A program made the position numbers and the translations under genes. Source: JAJPHU01 sp035553375 (lineage in GTDB: Bacteria > Planctomycetota > Planctomycetia > Gemmatales > Gemmataceae). Taken from it: 64,000 bases of DNA. The notes under the pieces were generated by a model. The model did no database searches. It was not told where the DNA came from and saw nothing but the letters and a program-made list of their open reading frames with translations. Shown here piece after piece: positions 1-7,902 of the stretch (within the stretch, counting starts at the first letter, position 1; every line of letters starts with the position of its first letter). The stretch covers positions 8,180 through 72,179 of the forward strand of contig DATNCY010000209.1 of NCBI GenBank assembly GCA_035553375.1, read 5' to 3'.

Positions 1-1
1 C

Positions 2-1384
2 GGACAAGCTCTGTGGTATACGGCCAGGCTGCGTCTGCCGCCGGACACCAGTCCCGCCGAAATGGAGGCGTCGCTCGGCGAAATGCTCGACACCGTCGGC
101 CTGACGCCGCGCCGCGCTACCGTCATTCGCCATCTGAGCGGCGGCCAGATCAAGCGTGCCAGCCTCGCCAATGAGATTTTGTGCAAGCCGAGTCTGCTCT
201 TCCTCGACGAAGTCACGAGCGGGCTGGACGAGCAAACCGACCGCGAGGTCATGAACCTGTTCCGCTCGCTGGCCGATGCCGGCAAGACGGTCGTGTGCAT
301 CACGCACAGTCTCGCCAACGTCGAGCGGACCTGTCATCTCGTTGTCATTCTCACGGCGGGAGGCAAACTCGCCTTTGTCGGCAAACCGGCCGAGGCGCTG
401 GGCTATTTCGCCATCGACCGCCTGGGAGATGTCTACGACCGGCTCGCCGAACGGCCGGCCGAACATTGGCAACAGAGTTTTCGCAACAGTCCCTTGTGGA
501 AGCGCTATATCGCCGACCGTTTGCCTGCCGAAGTGGAGCGAAAATCGTCGGCGGATGGCGCACCGGCGCGGCTCGTTCGCGGCGGATCACGGCTGTTCCC
601 GCGTCAGACGGCCTTGCTGACACGCCGCTATATCGCGATCCAATTGGGCGATTATCCCTCGCTCCTAGCGATGGCGGGTCAGGCGCTCGTGGTCGCGGTG
701 CTGCTCGGCTTGCTGTTTGGCAACCTCGACGCATTGAAGGATGTATTTGAACACGCGCGGCGTTCGGTCAATCTGATGTTCCTGCTGGCCGTGTCGAGTT
801 TCTGGTTCGGCTGCAACAACGCGGCCAAGGAGATTGTCAAGGAACGCACCATCTACACGCGCGAACGCGACTTCAATCTCCTTGTCGCCAGTTATTACAC
901 CTCGAAATTACTGCTGTTGACCGCGTTCAGCTGGCTGCAAACGGTACTGCTGTTTGCAATCGTGCGCATCTGGTGTGAGCCGCCCGGCTCATTCGCCGGC
1001 GAATTGACGGTGCTGCTGGCGCTGGCATTGGCCGGCGTGACGCTGGGGCTGGCGATCTCCGCCTGCGCGCCGACGGAAGAAATGGCGATCACACTGATTC
1101 CGATGGTTGTTATCCCACAAATCATTCTGGCGGGTTTGATCGCGCCGCTGTCGGGATTGAGCAAGGTATTGGCCGTGATGGGCGTTTCGACGTACTGGGG
1201 CAAACGCGGTTTGGATGCCTGCTTGCCGGCGAAGGTGGCTCAGGCCATGCCGGGACTGGAACAACATTCAATAGGCGTCGCGGTGTTGGTATTGCTGACC
1301 CATGCCCTCGTGTGCATCGCGCTGGCGCTGGCGGTGCTGCATTGGCAAAACCGTCGCCGGCGCGGTTTGGCACGAACACCATGA
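2..1384 (+). CDS. ABCG-type ABC transporter, ATPase-permease fusion (5' partial)
   Basis: The reading frame is open to the first base of the window, so the start and Walker A lie upstream. Visible in order: the ABC signature LSGGQ near base 135, Walker B (LLFLDEVTSGLD) near base 200, and the H-loop histidine in VCITHS. An ABC-2 membrane domain with about six hydrophobic segments follows, from about base 650. The motif NNAAKEIVKERTIYTRERD between the second and third segments is typical of ABCG/White half-transporters. The protein would be a lipid or small-molecule exporter in the inner membrane; the substrate cannot be read from sequence. It ends 4 bases before a long hairpin shared with the convergent next gene. 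An upstream ATG at 62 is not the real start because conserved ABC sequence precedes it. Confidence 0.9.
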   Translation, partial: GQALWYTARLRLPPDTSPAEMEASLGEMLDTVGLTPRRATVIRHLSGGQIKRASLANEILCKPSLLFLDEVTSGLDEQTDREVMNLFRSLADAGKTVVCITHSLANVERTCHLVVILTAGGKLAFVGKPAEALGYFAIDRLGDVYDRLAERPAEHWQQSFRNSPLWKRYIADRLPAEVERKSSADGAPARLVRGGSRLFPRQTALLTRRYIAIQLGDYPSLLAMAGQALVVAVLLGLLFGNLDALKDVFEHARRSVNLMFLLAVSSFWFGCNNAAKEIVKERTIYTRERDFNLLVASYYTSKLLLLTAFSWLQTVLLFAIVRIWCEPPGSFAGELTVLLALALAGVTLGLAISACAPTEEMAITLIPMVVIPQIILAGLIAPLSGLSKVLAVMGVSTYWGKRGLDACLPAKVAQAMPGLEQHSIGVAVLVLLTHALVCIALALAVLHWQNRRRRGLARTP

Positions 1385-1387
1385 ATG

Positions 1388-1440
1388 GCCAGCCCGCAGC
1401 GCCAGCAAGGGATCGTCCCTTGCTGGCGCTGCGGGCTGGC
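1388..1440. repeat. long inverted repeat, family A
   Basis: Perfect 25-bp arms starting GCCAGCCCGCAGCGCCAG, with a 3-nt loop (TCG). It lies between the convergent ends of the ABC transporter and the HEAT/propeller gene, so it could act as a bidirectional terminator. Other copies of the same family: 3663-3718, 15331-15380, 30388-30444, 37796-37850, and variants at 44189-44249, 51458-51526 and 53542-53590. Confidence 0.9.
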
Positions 1441-1455
1441 AAAAAGCTCGTGCCG

Positions 1456-3156
1456 CTAATAGCGACGGACGGCGAAGGGGCGGCCACGCAGCGATTGCTT
1501 GCGCACTTCCTTACCGGCACGATCGATCTCGATCACATAGCGTCCCTCGAACGAAGCGGCCAGCGTGTGTCCATTGGGCAGACGGGTGGCGAATACCGCC
1601 GAGGGAACACTGCATTGCCAGTGAATCTTGCCCGCAGTGTCGATCTCGATGACACGATTGGCGCCGCCGAGCGCCAACAGGTAACGGCCATTCGGCAGCG
1701 GTTCGACGCTGGCCCAGTGCTTCGCGCCCTTGGCGTGATCGGCGGGACGAATCGAGCGAATCTCACGCTTCCCGGCCGCGTCCAACTCCACAACCAGCCC
1801 GCTTCCCGTGATGAATACGATGTGGCCATTGGGCAGCGTGACGGCGTGCCGAAAGCCGGTGCGCTGGGTGTGCGTGAAGACTCGCTGTTGCTCGCGGTCC
1901 ACTTCATACAGTTCGCTGAACGTGGCTACCAACGTGTTGCCGTTGGGCAGACGCTGACAGGCGATGGGGTTGCCTGAAGCGCGATGCTGCCAGAGAATCT
2001 TGCCCTGATGATCGCGTTCCGTCACGCGGTTGGCGTTGCGCTCGGCGATGAGGACGCGGCCGCCGGGCAGAACCTGGACATCGTTTGGTCCTTCGAGTCG
2101 CGCGATTTCCCAGCGCCGCTCACCGCCTCGCCCCCATTCCCAGACTCGACCGCCCTGCTCGCTGCTGTCGTATTCGCAAACCACGGTTCGACCGTGCGGA
2201 GGTTCCTGGCGTTTCAACGGCGTGAGGTCCACACGATCGCCCTGCGTGCGCCACCACGTAACCCAAGCAGTTCGACAGGCTCGGCGTGCGGGTACGTCCT
2301 CATTGCTCAACGCGGTCGCCGGTCCCTGGTCCTTGGCGATCTGATAAAGCAGCGTCTCTGCCTGGCAAGCGAGCGGAAAGGGCGCATCGGTGACAAGGGC
2401 GATCAACACCGGGACCGCTTTCTTTTCGCCGGAGCGCACGAGGGCGGCGGCCGCCTCATAGCGGACGCGCGAATCGGTATCCGTCAACAGCGGGGTCAGG
2501 CGACGACCCAAATCGGACGTGGCCATTCGCCCCAAAACGTGAGCGGCGGCGACACGACGGATGGCCCATTTGTCGGTCAGCGCGGCCAACAGATCCGGGT
2601 CGGGCCGATCCTCGCGCGTGCTTATCGCGAAGAGAGCGTCGAACCATACCTCTTCAAGCGTGTCGTCGAGCGCGGGGAGAGACGCCAGCAAGCCGGCGGT
2701 GGCACCGGGCGGATGGCGATCCTTCACGACTTCCGCGGCAGCGGTCAGTAAGGAGGGAATCGGGCTGAAAGGCATGTCCGCGATACAGCGCCGGGCGCGC
2801 CGGGCGATCTCCGGATCGGAATCCGTCAGCGCCGAACGCAGGTACGGCAAGGCGGCACGGCCAACGCCCACGAGAGTACGACTGGCCTTCTCGCGTTCGT
2901 GGTAATCCGAAGAGCCGAGCAGGCGCACGGTCCTGCCCAGATTTTCCATGTCGTCTTCCGATAGCGTATGGGTACGGATGAAGGCCAGGGCAGCGGGGCC
3001 GTCCGTGGCGACTCCCGCAGCACGCAGGGTGCGCTCCGCGTGAGCGATTTCGGGATCTTGCGCCGGAGATTCTCCGAAGGCGGTCGCGAGGAAGCTCAGC
3101 AGGAGGATGGCTGGCGAGAACAGGGTGACAGCATGACACCGCACAATCCCCCTCAT
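1456..3156 (-). CDS. secreted HEAT-repeat / beta-propeller protein
   Basis: 566 aa. An N-terminal signal peptide (hydrophobic stretch LFSPAILLLSFLATAFG) is followed by HEAT-like helical repeats over roughly residues 60-290; examples are the DSDPEIARRARRCIADMP and DTDSRVRYEAAAAL units. The C-terminal half has about five blades of the type LPNGNTLVA / LPNGHIVFI / LPNGRYLLA / LPNGHTLAA, each followed by a V-x-E-I/V-D strand. This is a propeller fold like those of PQQ- or arylsulfotransferase-type proteins. No catalytic residues are recognisable. Such HEAT plus propeller architectures are common in planctomycetes and are probably extracytoplasmic binding scaffolds; the function is unknown. It ends beside the family-A hairpin at 1388-1440. 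Confidence 0.8.
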   Translation of the reverse strand: MRGIVRCHAVTLFSPAILLLSFLATAFGESPAQDPEIAHAERTLRAAGVATDGPAALAFIRTHTLSEDDMENLGRTVRLLGSSDYHEREKASRTLVGVGRAALPYLRSALTDSDPEIARRARRCIADMPFSPIPSLLTAAAEVVKDRHPPGATAGLLASLPALDDTLEEVWFDALFAISTREDRPDPDLLAALTDKWAIRRVAAAHVLGRMATSDLGRRLTPLLTDTDSRVRYEAAAALVRSGEKKAVPVLIALVTDAPFPLACQAETLLYQIAKDQGPATALSNEDVPARRACRTAWVTWWRTQGDRVDLTPLKRQEPPHGRTVVCEYDSSEQGGRVWEWGRGGERRWEIARLEGPNDVQVLPGGRVLIAERNANRVTERDHQGKILWQHRASGNPIACQRLPNGNTLVATFSELYEVDREQQRVFTHTQRTGFRHAVTLPNGHIVFITGSGLVVELDAAGKREIRSIRPADHAKGAKHWASVEPLPNGRYLLALGGANRVIEIDTAGKIHWQCSVPSAVFATRLPNGHTLAASFEGRYVIEIDRAGKEVRKQSLRGRPFAVRRY

Positions 3157-3184
3157 CTGCCTGCCTCCCTGTCCAAATTCCAGA

Positions 3185-3598
3185 TCATACGGTGGGAGGT
3201 TCCACTTCCACCAGTGCCGTCAGCGCAGCCTTGGCGACGGCTTCCGGTAGCGACGCTGCTTCCAGACTCGCCAATTGCTTGGAAACCGCATTGCCCTTGA
3301 GGACGTGGAGAATGCGGCAACGGCAGCGATTCGCGTGTACCTGCAATTCCACATAATAACCCAAACGGGTCAGGGATTCGATAAGCTGCTGCGCGCCTAC
3401 CCAGGTGGTCGAAATCCCTGGCGAATACAGTTTATGGTTCAGCCGGGCGAACGCCCGGCTGACCTGCTCATCCAGGGCCGGCCCCGCGCTCATGGTTTGG
3501 ATCATGCCAGCCAAAGCGGGTGTCGAGTCCGCCGTGGTGCGCGAGGTCGTCCGAGCCTCTCGCGAATTCGCTCCGCGCTTTCGAGGGTTGGTGTTCAT
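3185..3598 (-). CDS. small hypothetical protein, possible ABA-sandwich fold
   Basis: 137 aa from ATG at 3598, which has GAGGGG about 9 bases upstream; a TTG one codon earlier is less likely. The first 45 residues are basic and low-complexity. The rest (LDEQVSRAFARLNHKL..., a TTWVGAQQLIESLTRLGYYVELQV segment, then SLPEAVAKAALTALVEV) looks like the small phage-type ABA sandwich domain: helix, a TW/ST-containing turn, strands, and a closing helix beginning SLPEAV. That assignment is by memory of family pattern only. It lies between the HEAT/propeller gene and a family-A hairpin. Function unknown. Confidence 0.6.
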   Translation of the reverse strand: MNTNPRKRGANSREARTTSRTTADSTPALAGMIQTMSAGPALDEQVSRAFARLNHKLYSPGISTTWVGAQQLIESLTRLGYYVELQVHANRCRCRILHVLKGNAVSKQLASLEAASLPEAVAKAALTALVEVEPPTV

Positions 3599-3662
3599 CA
3601 AACGAATCCCCTCGTAGTGATGGGTTCCTCATCTCCGCCGTGACGGGATGCGGCTTTTCCTC

Positions 3663-3718
3663 GCCAGCCCGCAGCGCCAGCAAGGGAAGGATTTCCCTTG
3701 CTGGCGCTGCGGGTTGGT
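3663..3718. repeat. long inverted repeat, family A
   Basis: 26-bp arms with a 4-nt loop. The right arm has two T-for-C changes (GGGTTGGT instead of GGGCTGGC), so this copy has begun to drift. It lies between the small protein gene ending its upstream side at 3598 and the DUF1501 gene ending at 3839. Confidence 0.85.
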
Positions 3719-3838
3719 AGGGTTTTCCGCCTCGCCCTGTCTCGTGAACGTATTTTCGCCTGTTTGGGCCAGTTCCGTCAAGGCAACCCGCAGACGAGAG
3801 GTATGCAGCGAGACGCGCTAAGCCGCAAGTGGCTCGAA

Positions 3839-5317
3839 TCAGGTGTTTTTGAACAGCGCCTTGACGACTTTGCCACCATTGATGGTCGGGCGTTCGTCGC
3901 GGCCATCGTGGAACAAGGTCAGCCGGTGATGATCGACACCCAGACAATGAAGAATGGTCGCGTGCAAATCGTGGACGTGAACGCGGTTCTCGACCGCATA
4001 CAAACCGATGTCGTCGGTGGTGCCGTGCGTGATGCCGCCTTTGATGCCGCCGCCGGCCAGCCAAACGGTAAAGCCAAACGGATTATGATCGCGTCCGGCA
4101 CCGCTCTCGCTCATCGGTGTGCGGCCGAACTCGCCACCCCAGACAACGAGCGTGCTGTCGAGCAAACCACGCCGTTTGAGATCTTTCAAGAGGCCGGCAA
4201 TCGGCTTATCGCTTTCACGACAATAGCGTGCGTGATTGGTTTCGACATTGCCGTGGGCGTCCCATTTGCTGCCGGAACCGCAATAAAGCTGCACGAAACG
4301 TACCCCGCGCTCGACGAGACGACGAGCAAGCAGGCAATTACGGCCCAGGCGTTCCGTCGTCTTTACGTCCAGACCATAGAGCCGGTGCGTCTCTTCCGTC
4401 TCACGCGACAGATCGATGGACTCGGGCGCGGCGGCCTGCATGCGATAAGCCAGTTCATAGGAGGCGATGCGCGCTTCCAGGTCGTGATCTTCGCCGCGCT
4501 CGGCGAGATGACGGCGATTCAAGTCCTGCACGAAATCGAGCTTGCCGCGCTGAGCCGTCCCGCTCTCGGAAAGCGGCGGCCGCAAGTGCAGAACCGGCGT
4601 CTTGCCATCGCGGAAGCGCGTGCCCTGGTAGGTGGCCGGCATGAAGCCGGTGGACCAGTTGCGCGCCCCGCCCGGCGGATCTTCGGGGTAATCGAGCAAC
4701 ACGACGTAGCCCGGCAGGTTTTCGCTGGCGCTGCCGAGTCCATACAGCGCCCACGAACCGAGACAGGGCCGACCGCCCAGAACGCTGCCGGTGTTCATCT
4801 GGCAGACGCTGCCGACGTGATTGAGACCATCCGCCCAACAACTGCGAATCACCGCCAGATCATCGGCGCAGGTGGCGATTTCGGGATACCAGTCGCTGAC
4901 CCACAGGCCGGATTGCCCATGCTGCTTGAAGTGTCGCTTCGACCCCAGCAGCGGGGTGTAAGCCGTGCGACCCATCGCCGTCACCGGACGCTTGAAGGAA
5001 CCCGGCAGAGGCTTCCCGTCCAGCTTGGTCAGGGTCGGTTTCGGATCGAAAAGATCGAGATGACTAGGCCCGCCATCGAGAAAACACCAGATAACACTCC
5101 GCGCCGGGGCGGGCGCGTGCGGCCGGCGAGCCATCAGAGGATTCGCCAGATTAGGAGTTGCTTTCTCCGCGCCGTGGGCGTCTCGTTCGAGCAAATCCAG
5201 CAGTGCGAGAAGTCCCAGACCGCCGCCGGCGCGCGCCAGAAAATCGCGCCGAGAATGAGCGCGTTCGCGGTGGGGAGGGGCGGCCAGGATGGGGAGAGAC
5301 GGATTCATGCTTTCCAC
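3839..5317 (-). CDS. DUF1501 domain protein, Tat-exported sulfatase-fold enzyme
   Basis: 492 aa. The N-terminus carries a twin-arginine signal (SRRDFLARAGGGLGLLALL, residues about 22-42). The remainder matches the DUF1501 family: SVIWCFLDGGPSHLDLFDPKP near residue 95, and the C-terminal VVWGGEFGRTPMSE...GRDHNPFGFTVWLAGGGIKGG. The family has an alkaline-phosphatase/sulfatase-like fold and is greatly expanded in planctomycetes, nearly always beside a DUF1549/DUF1553 gene, as here. The upstream DUF1549 gene stops only 14 bases before this start, so the two are almost certainly co-transcribed. The exact reaction is not established; a role in breakdown of complex substrates is an inference from family context. 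Confidence 0.92.
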   Translation of the reverse strand: MESMNPSLPILAAPPHRERAHSRRDFLARAGGGLGLLALLDLLERDAHGAEKATPNLANPLMARRPHAPAPARSVIWCFLDGGPSHLDLFDPKPTLTKLDGKPLPGSFKRPVTAMGRTAYTPLLGSKRHFKQHGQSGLWVSDWYPEIATCADDLAVIRSCWADGLNHVGSVCQMNTGSVLGGRPCLGSWALYGLGSASENLPGYVVLLDYPEDPPGGARNWSTGFMPATYQGTRFRDGKTPVLHLRPPLSESGTAQRGKLDFVQDLNRRHLAERGEDHDLEARIASYELAYRMQAAAPESIDLSRETEETHRLYGLDVKTTERLGRNCLLARRLVERGVRFVQLYCGSGSKWDAHGNVETNHARYCRESDKPIAGLLKDLKRRGLLDSTLVVWGGEFGRTPMSESGAGRDHNPFGFTVWLAGGGIKGGITHGTTDDIGLYAVENRVHVHDLHATILHCLGVDHHRLTLFHDGRDERPTINGGKVVKALFKNT

Positions 5318-5331
5318 ATTCGTTCAAGTGT

Positions 5332-7551
5332 TCAATCGACGAACAGAAATTCATTGGTGTTCAGCAGGGCGTGACAGAAATCGACGATGGCGGCGGCGCG
5401 AACATCGGTATGGTTTCGTGGTCCCGCGCGCGAAAGCAATGCTTCGGTCTGCGTATTCAGGAATCGCCGTCCAAGTTGCACTTCTTCCGAACTCGGCAGC
5501 CGTCCCCAGGAAAGACGGTAAGCCTGAGCGATCAATTCCGTCTCGTCCGCCTCGAAATGATCGCGCAAGCGCGCGGCGAGCTGGCGAGCGCGATCGAGCG
5601 CGAAATCGCCGTTGAGCAGCAGCAAGGCTTGAGGGGCCGTGGTCGTCGTCAGCCGGCGCGCACAACTGTTGTGCATGTCCGGCATATCGAAAGCGTCGAA
5701 CAGCGGATAGCGCATGTTGCGTTTGGCGAGGACGTAGATCGAGCGACGATTCTGGTCTTCAGGGCGAGGATCGGGTTTCCAGGCGTATTTGCTAATGTTA
5801 GGTGGCAACGGCGGTTGGGCGCTGCGGCCAAGCATGCGCAGGTTCAATTCGCCGGACAGAGCGAGCATGGCATCGCGCAGCGCCTCGCCCTCAAGACGGC
5901 GTCTTCGCGCGTGCCAAAGGAGATGATTGTCCCGATCGACCGTCACAGCCTGGTGATGTTTCGGGCTGGACTCCCCGCGCGAATCCTGACGGTAGGCAGC
6001 CGACATCACCATTAGCCGGTGCATGTGCTTGAGACTCCAGCCCTGCTCGACAAACTCGACCGCGAGCCAATCGAGCAATTCCGGGTGCGTCGCCACATCG
6101 CCCATGATGCCGAAATCGCTGGACGTGCCGACAATGCCGGCACCAAAGTGATGTTGCCACAGACGATTGACGAGGACGCGCGCCGTCAGCGGATTGTCCT
6201 TGCGTGTCAGCCAGCGCGCGAGAGCGGAACGCCGACCCGTCGATTTTCGCTCCGGAATCGGTTGGATGTTCGGTGTGGAATCATCGAGAAAATGCGGAAA
6301 ACCGGGTTGAAGCAGCTCGCGTGGCTTGCGCCAATCGCCGCCGGCAAGGAGATGCGTCGGCGGGCTGTCCAGGGCAACATCGGTGACGGCCATAGCCGGC
6401 GGTAACGGCTCAGGGCGAGCGGGCTGAAGCGCGGATAGTTTTCGTTGCAGTTCCTGGTAATGTTTCTTCTTGTCCGCAGGCAGACGAGCGAGGACCGTCT
6501 TTTCCGGGGTCTTCAGTTGCTTCTCGGCGAGAAGGGCGATTTGTCGTTGATACGGCGTGCGTTTCTCGTCCGCCATCAGGACCGCTTGCTGAATCTCGGA
6601 GCGGAACTTGCCCAGAGCGAACGTGCGCTGTTTCTTTCGTTCGCCGGCGACCAATTGTTCCATCTCGGCCCGGATATCGCGGCTGGCTGCCTCCCAGGCA
6701 GCGAGGCGGCGCTGGTATTCGCTCCGCGCGGCGCTCGTCGCGGCCGGCACATCGTCGCGCGGCTGCATGGGCGCGAAAAACGCTTGCAAGCGGAAGTAGT
6801 CGCTTTGCAAGATGGGATCGAATTTGTGATCGTGACAGCGTGCGCAGCCGAACGTCAGGCCGAGGAAAACCTGTCCGGTTACATCCGTCACGTCATCGAG
6901 GATTTCCTGGCGGCGCTGTTCGAGATTGGCCGCATTGTATTCATCAGGCCACAACCGCAGAAAACCCGTGGCAATCAGGGCATTGGGGTTGTCCGGCTCC
7001 AATTCATCGCCGGCGAGTTGCTGGCGGAGAAAGCGATCGTAAGGCAGATCGGCGTTGAATGACTGAATGACATAATCGCGATAGCGGTGAGCCTGAGGGC
7101 GCAGGTCGTCGGCCTTGAAGCCATCGGTCTCGGCGTAGCGCACGAGGTCGAGCCAGTGCTGCGCCCAGCGTTCGCCGTAGCGCGGCGAGGCGAGCAGACG
7201 ATCGACCACCTTGCGATAGCTGTTCGCGGAGGTGTCGCGGAGGAAGGCATCTTGTTCGGCGAGCGTGGGAGGCAAGCCGGTCAAATCGAAGGTGACGCGG
7301 CGCAGCAAACGTAACTTGTCGGCCTGCGGCGTGGGAGCCAGTCCTTCCGCCTCCAGACGCGCGCGGATGAATGCATCAATGGGATTGACGATCCAGCCTT
7401 TGTCCTTGACGGGAGGAACGGCAGGGCGTTGGGGGGGCTGAAAAAAGGCGGAGGTATCCGCGGGCCGGCTCGGTTTGCCAGCTTGTGCGGGAATAACCAG
7501 CCAAAAGACGATCAATCCCACGAACACGGGTAGCAGGCATGCGCGGCGCAT
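5332..7551 (-). CDS. DUF1549/DUF1553 secreted protein with a heme-type CXXCH motif
   Basis: 739 aa from ATG 7551 (MRRACLLPVFVG...), chosen because it starts a clean signal peptide ending PAQA and has GAGGAA upstream; the frame runs further up to 7638 without support. DUF1549 covers roughly residues 55-260, with LRRVTFDLTGLPPTLAEQDAF, YGERWAQHWLDLVRYAETDGF and the heme-binding-type CARCHDHKFDP. DUF1553 covers roughly 440-710, with NPLTARVLVNRLWQHHFGAGIV, HPELLDWLAVEF and PQALLLLNGDF. A charged helical linker lies between. It is a planctomycete-typical secreted protein and first gene of a pair with the DUF1501 gene. Electron transfer or oxidative sugar catabolism is an inference from the CXXCH motif. 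Confidence 0.92.
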   Translation of the reverse strand: MRRACLLPVFVGLIVFWLVIPAQAGKPSRPADTSAFFQPPQRPAVPPVKDKGWIVNPIDAFIRARLEAEGLAPTPQADKLRLLRRVTFDLTGLPPTLAEQDAFLRDTSANSYRKVVDRLLASPRYGERWAQHWLDLVRYAETDGFKADDLRPQAHRYRDYVIQSFNADLPYDRFLRQQLAGDELEPDNPNALIATGFLRLWPDEYNAANLEQRRQEILDDVTDVTGQVFLGLTFGCARCHDHKFDPILQSDYFRLQAFFAPMQPRDDVPAATSAARSEYQRRLAAWEAASRDIRAEMEQLVAGERKKQRTFALGKFRSEIQQAVLMADEKRTPYQRQIALLAEKQLKTPEKTVLARLPADKKKHYQELQRKLSALQPARPEPLPPAMAVTDVALDSPPTHLLAGGDWRKPRELLQPGFPHFLDDSTPNIQPIPERKSTGRRSALARWLTRKDNPLTARVLVNRLWQHHFGAGIVGTSSDFGIMGDVATHPELLDWLAVEFVEQGWSLKHMHRLMVMSAAYRQDSRGESSPKHHQAVTVDRDNHLLWHARRRRLEGEALRDAMLALSGELNLRMLGRSAQPPLPPNISKYAWKPDPRPEDQNRRSIYVLAKRNMRYPLFDAFDMPDMHNSCARRLTTTTAPQALLLLNGDFALDRARQLAARLRDHFEADETELIAQAYRLSWGRLPSSEEVQLGRRFLNTQTEALLSRAGPRNHTDVRAAAIVDFCHALLNTNEFLFVD

Positions 7552-7737
7552 GGTCTGAATTCCTCGAAACTTCCTTGAACCCGTGGGCTGATTTGATCGT
7601 AACGTCCCACTACGGTGGGGGCAAGAATTATTCCACAATTCTCCAGCGATGCCAGGACCATAACGTGGTGCATCGCTTCGTTGCGGAATAGGTTGGCACG
7701 GTTGAGCCTGCTTTCGTTCCTGTTAGACGGTTATCAC

Positions 7738-7864
7738 TTACTGAGTCCCGCATTGAAAATGCCACTGTGTGGCGAGCGGGGTTGCGTAAGCGCCCCGAGT
7801 GCTTCTCTCGGGGCGCTTACGCAACCCCGCTCGCCAGGGACTTTTGCTACGCTGGACTCAGTAA
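7738..7864. repeat. nested long inverted repeat at gene ends
   Basis: The inner arms 7770-7799 and 7807-7836 are a perfect 30-bp inverted repeat with a 7-nt loop. An outer pair, TTACTGAGTCC (7738-7748) and GGACTCAGTAA (7854-7864), encloses it after non-matching spacers. It lies between the alpha-2-macroglobulin stop (7903) and the start of the DUF1549 gene. It could terminate transcription from the macroglobulin gene. Its core sequence is not shared with the other repeat families here. Confidence 0.85.
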
Positions 7865-7902
7865 CCGAACGGTATTGTGGCTGCACGGGAAATCCGCGCG
7901 GC

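Noticed and set aside
3698..5374. Long plus-strand reading frame of 558 codons
   Set aside because: It is the antisense shadow of the DUF1501 gene, with no ribosome site or domain; the minus-strand protein has clear family motifs.
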